Source: Diphasiastrum complanatum (taxonomy: Eukaryota > Streptophyta > Lycopodiopsida > Lycopodiales > Lycopodiaceae). Taken from it: a DNA stretch of 64,000 nucleotides. Positions 23,164 through 29,100 of the stretch are shown piece by piece. The stretch covers positions 6,182,933 through 6,246,932 of the forward strand of contig CM055093.1 in the NCBI GenBank assembly GCA_029204225.1. The letters run 5' to 3'. Numbering within the stretch: the stretch's first letter is position 1; every line of letters begins with the position of its first letter. The notes beneath the pieces were generated by a model. It was not told the origin of the DNA. It did no database searches and saw only the letters and a program-made list of their open reading frames with translations. The position numbers and the translations under genes were made by a program.

Positions 23164-26100
23164 TAGTGGCACGTGGTACCGCCATTATGGTACCGCCGGT
23201 ACCATAATGGTGGTACCACCAGAACGGTACCGCCCTGGGATCTGCGGTATCAGGGCGGTACCATTTTTTAATATTTTTTATGAATAATATTTTTTATATT
23301 TAATAATTGCCTTTTATATAGTAAAATAGGCTTTAAAAAATGGAAAAATTAGGGTTTTGGGTGTAAAAAAAGAGGGTACAGTACATGGTGCAGGGGACAG
23401 GTGCAACAACACATGGGCACTGTGGGTGAGCAGACCATGGGACCAATGGGAGAGCAGCACAGGGGGGAGCAACACATGGGGGCAGGTATAGAGGCACATG
23501 GAGGGATGATGGGGATGCACATGGCCGATCAGGCTGTGGAAATAAATAGGCACTCACAATGCCATTGTGAGAGGCATTTTCAGAGGCTATAAGAGAGCCA
23601 GTGATAGCCAGTGAGAGAGCCAGAGAGAGCCAGTGATAGCCAGTGAGAGAGCCAGAGAGAGCCAGTGACAGGCTGTGAGAGGCTGTTTGAGAACCAGGGT
23701 GCTGTGAGAGGCTGTTCGAGGCTGTTCGAGGACTAGGGTGCTGTGAGGAGAAAGTCGATCAAGATGGCAGAGCGCATACCACCGAAGCCCGAGGGCGAGC
23801 CAGTGGAGTGGGTGTTGCCAAAGGAGCAGGATGTGAAGTGGGTGCTGCCACTGGAGGAGCCATTGTGGATGTGGGCGCTGCAAGAGAAAACCTGAGCACA
23901 GATGGTGGCCTGCCATGGAGACCTGGTGCTGCAGAAGTGGACGGCGATGGAGGGGCTGCAGGCCTCAATGGCATCGGTGGCACTGGAGGAGCTGTGCGGC
24001 GCACATATACCCTCTGAGGAACTGGAGGAACTGGAGGCACCTCATGTAGTTGCTCTGGCTGAGACTCTGTGTATGGCATGCTGGCAAGAGATGATGGGGG
24101 TGCCCTGACGCTCGGCATCTGCTGGGCCTCTGAATCCAACGTGGCAATCAAGTCGTCTAGCTGGGCATCTGAATACAAATGCTCTGGGCTCTGGGCCTCA
24201 TCTCCCATCTGAATGCAGTTGGTGGCATTGTCCGTCACCACCGTAACGACATGCTGGGGGCCTATGGACAGGATGGAAGACCTAATGACGTCGTACATGA
24301 ACTCTGCAGATATGACTCTCCCTCCTCTACTGCAATCCACGGCTCTCAAAAACTGTGTACCCATGCAGGTGGAGACCAAGATGTTGAGGATCGGCCTCCT
24401 CCTGACATCAGTCCAGCCATTGGACATGATGTTGCATCCATATGTGGCCCAGTGGCAACGTAGAGGATCCATCTCTCTAGACAAGGACTCGACCCTATCT
24501 CTCAGCATGTGTGTGCGGACAACCTCTGAACTAGGGACTCTCCAGCCAGGGCTGACAGACTGTGCAAGGCAAAATGCCCTTCTGAAGGGCTCAAAATCGG
24601 TGATGGCAAAAGGTAGGTTCAGCTCATAAATCAAACTGGCCACGGCCTGTGTGGCCTCTCTGTCCATGTGCGGCTGATGTGCGCCGCGAATGGTTTGCTG
24701 CATAAGGGCTCTCCCTGGTGGGCGACGGGTGGTGGACCTCCAGCATGGTGCACTAACCGTGACGGGAATGGATGATGACGCGACAGGCTGGGCACTAGTG
24801 GATGCATCGGCTGTAGACGTGGAATGGGGAGAGTGGGATGCACTGGCAGGGATGGGTGCAACAACATAAGTGGGGTGCACTGGTGGAGGGGCAACACTTG
24901 GCATGGGATACGAAAACTGCTGGCTAGGGAGGTCATCCGGATGGGAAGGGAGGGAGGAAGGGATCTCCTCCACATCCTCGAAGGCCTCGTCAGTAGCATC
25001 TTGGGCCTGCTCGGGTGGCGGAGAGTCCATGAGAAAATCGTAAACTGGGGGGTTACAAGAAGAAATCAGAAGATCAGCTTCCTCCTTAGGCTCAGGATCA
25101 GATCCAAAAGCACTATATTCAAAAAATTAGAAGTTCAAATCCAAAAAGAAGAGCAATATGCAGCCAAGGTCGAATTCTGGCTCAGGGTCTAATTTTGGCT
25201 CTGCGTCGAATTTTGACTCAAGGTTTCTGGCTACGCAGTTCGACTTTGTGTAGGCTGTATCGGCTGCTCTTGAGTTGCAGCTTCTTCATCTTCTTCTGGA
25301 TCTGACTATATAGAGTGACTGCTGGAAGAAATCGAAATAGTTTTTCGATATGTATCAGTTGTCAGGGCAGACTGCATTCTAGACTGCATCTGGTCCTTGC
25401 CCTTCAAATCAATATACTAATCTTCAATAAATCTCACATCCCTGTCAATGAAAACTTTACAAGTCTCTATATTGTACAGTCTATACATTCCATCAGAAGT
25501 ACAATAGCCAACAAAATAGTTTTGAATGAATGCTCATCTAATTTCTTTCCGTTGTCCTTTGGAACTTGAGCATAGGCAGTACATCCGAATACTTTCAAAT
25601 GTTTCAATGAAGGCTTGGATCCTGTCCAGACTTCATGAGGGGTTTTGATGTCAGGAAGGCCTTGAGTTATACATCGGTTCTGCACATAGGCTAGGAGGGT
25701 CGACAATTCGATAGTCTAAATCAAGAACTGAAGAACGCTTAGACATGTTACCTATCGATACATGATTAAGGTGACCAAGTCTATTATGCCGAATCAATTT
25801 TATATTGATATATGCTGAACTGCTTAAAGCACAATCAGTCGCAAAGTTACAATGACTAAGCCTATAGAGATATCCTTGCCTCTTTCTGAGTGCAAGACCT
25901 CTCTTGCTTTTATCAAGAATTTGACAGGAATCTGCTTGAAACTATACCCTATGTCCTAAATCTGTAATTCAACTGACCGACAATAGATTTGTCGTCAAGT
26001 TTGGGACATACAATTCATTTGGTATGAGCTTCGACAATTTATTATGAAAATTCAATCTAACAATACCTTCACCTTCGATTATGTGTGAGTTGTTGTCTCC

Positions 26101-29100
26101 AAGATGAACGAACTTCTTGGTACTGTAGGCCGAATAGTCAATAAACCATTCTTGATGGCTTGTCATGTGTTGCGTTGCTCCAGAATCGAGGAACCACTCC
26201 TCTGATTTGTTCGACATGGTGATGGTTCACCATGAAATGAAGGCTTCCTGCTCGTCATCGTCGTCTTCTTGGATCTTCTGCTTTGCTGCATGGGCTTGTT
26301 GATCCGGCTTCTTCTTCTTGTCATTGTTGAACTTCAAGATCCAACAGTCCTGGATTTCGTGGTCCGTCCTCTTGTAGTATTTGCAGAATAGTCTCTTCTT
26401 GTTCTGAATAGGTTGCTGATTCTAGGTTTTCTGGAATGTTTTTGATTGGCATCAATTTGTCTAACAACTTTCTTCTTATGTTGCTTCCTTGTGTTCTTCT
26501 TCGAGAATAATGCTTGCGAGTCGTTGATGGAGGATGAGGATGCTCCATTCCTTCTTGTCTCCTCCTGCAGCAGCATGATTATGACTCTGGACAATGTGAT
26601 ACCTGAGTGTGTGGAAATCATCATCACCCAGTTTTCATATGAGGATGGCAGGCTTAACAATAAGGTCATTATAGCATCAGAGTCTTCGATCATTGAACCT
26701 ATTGCCGCCATCTGCTCTAACAGAGTCTTGAATTGATTAATGTAATTCTGAACAGAATCACTTTCTGACATTCTGAGTGAGAAGAACTTTCTCCTCAGAT
26801 GCAGCTTTGAAGTGACATCCCTCACTTCGTATAGTGTGTTCAATATATCCAAAGCCTCTTTTGAAGATTGGGCTTGTCTGATGTGGCCAATCTGTGTGTC
26901 GGAGATGTTAAGGGTGATCAAGGCGAAAGCCTTGCCATCCCTGAGCTTCCACTTGGAAATGGCTTGCTCATCGACACTGGGAAGTAGTTTGGTTCCGGCG
27001 ACTATTTCCCAAAGCTCTTTGGCCATCAGTACTACTCTCATCTTGAATTTCCATAGGTGGTAATTTGAACCATCGAGTTTGTCTGCCAAGAACAGACTGT
27101 GATTGCGAATCCATTAGGAAGTTCAAGATGAGTGTATGCAGATAGTAGATTATATGACTGGAAACAATTATAGTAAGTGTCTACTCTTTATCGTAACAAT
27201 CGTTTTGATAATGTAAGCTCTAAATCCTCTTTAAAAGAATAAGAGAGTAGAAATTACACCTCTGATATCGTGCTGGGATTAAGGGTCTGCGCGTCGCGAC
27301 AGAGAGAAGCGAGCAAGGAATCTCGGTGTATGCAACTACGTCTATCGTATTCAAACCGACTTCGATAGTTCGAAGTCTGTCCTACTTGATCACAGCTTTG
27401 AAGTCACTGGATCGATACAATCGATTCCATAGCCATGCACGAATTAGATTGGTTTTAGATTTAGCTTTGCGGAAGCGTATTAGGTGCGGAGATTAGAGTG
27501 AAAATCGACTCAGACTATCAGTCATAGAAGACCATTTAATCTACGAATAAGTTTGCGAGCAAGAAAGAATCTAAACATGAAAATGAGCATTCAATCACAA
27601 TATACACGACCTGGATTACTGGACCATCGATTATTCAGTTGCGAATAGATACAGTCAAAGTCGCGTTCTTCCTAAAACAATACTCTATAATAACAGAGAG
27701 AAAGAACAAAACAATTGCGCTCTAGATGTTCAATTGATCGAACAGATAGATTATCGGGGCAAAACGATCTCTTCTTGTCTAACCGAGCAATTGATAAGTT
27801 GTTGGATATATACACATGGCTAACTAATTAAAAGAATGTTTAATCTGTACTTCACAATTAGGGCTAAGGCCCTACGTGTTGTTGGCAGTCGACTTCGGAC
27901 AGTATCTGATTCTGTTAGAGATTTTGTCCGGTCGTGATTCAATGTACTTGCTGATCCACCGATAGTCGAATTGCAGCCGATTGTTCGAGGATGGCCGAAT
28001 AATCGAATCTAGTCAGATGGTCCGAGGTGGTCGTCCGAACAATCATAGAAACACAGTCATTGATTCTTTTGTATTTCTGCAGATTGTTATAAAACAAGTG
28101 TATTTGTGCAGAGTATGCGGCTGTACAAGTATTTACAAATAGCAAGTGAATGGATCTAGATTAGCAGAGAGAGATAGGGATGGAGAGGATAGAAATCCTA
28201 CACTAAGATGAGTCCTTTCGCGTTGAACTATGGTTTTAGGCCAGCTAGTCCAATGCCTCATAAAGTGCCTAGTAATGTAGACGTTCTAACTCACATGGTA
28301 CAGATACTTGAGTTAGCCAAGAAAAATGTGAAACAGGTGATGGATCACATAAAGACATTTGTTGATCGGGATCGAAACACCAAGAGAGTTATTCATGCCT
28401 CAGTGTGAACACGTCGAACTTAATTGTAAAGTGTAAATTGTAAATATTGAAATGACTCACACTGGCCTATGGTGTTTTGTAAGAAATTGTAAATAGTAGG
28501 TTTTTTGGTAGCTTGTTGACCTGCTTATATTTGGTATAGGGTACTGGGTCTTAATTTAAAGGTTGATAGACTGAGCTCCTAAAAAGTAAGGGATACGTGT
28601 CATATGCTCATTGGGACACTTGGTCCAGTGCATGAGTGTGACACGAGTCGGACAGTCCTCCTACTCACCTGCCAATGTGTCAGGGTACTGTGTCGATTGT
28701 GCATGGGGCTCGCCATGTGTCGAGTTAGAAAAGGGTCAGGGTTAAGTGGGTTCTTGAGAATTATGTATAAGTGAGCCTAGAGAGAGGCATTCCTCATCAT
28801 AAATTATGTAGCAAGTGGCTGGGAGGAGACTTAGCAACAGTACTCTTATGTGTTTATGCTTGTAACTTGATATGTACTTTGAAGAGAAATCAATAAAGTG
28901 GATATTTGGTGCCTACTTTGGTGCGCTTGAGATTGAATTTAGATAGCTTTGTGATAACAGCCCTTTACTAACTGGAATGGGGAGTGTGCCATTTCCTTTA
29001 ACTATACCATTTTCCATCGTATACTTTAGGCGAGTGTGAGCAAAGAGATCAAAGCTCTCCTTCTGAGACTCTACTTGGCCAAGATTTACCTCTCACAACT

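Larger units (their letters stand above)
25200..28202 (-). mobile_element. Truncated Ty1/copia element with 5' LTR
   Basis: Minus-strand order: 5' LTR 27271-28202, primer-binding-like CGATATCAGAGG at about 27260-27271 (resembling the initiator-Met site), gag, protease, a short pre-integrase piece, and an integrase C-terminal piece ending in [20 protein letters not shown] near 25400. The integrase core, RT, RNase H and 3' LTR are missing. Confidence 0.8.
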
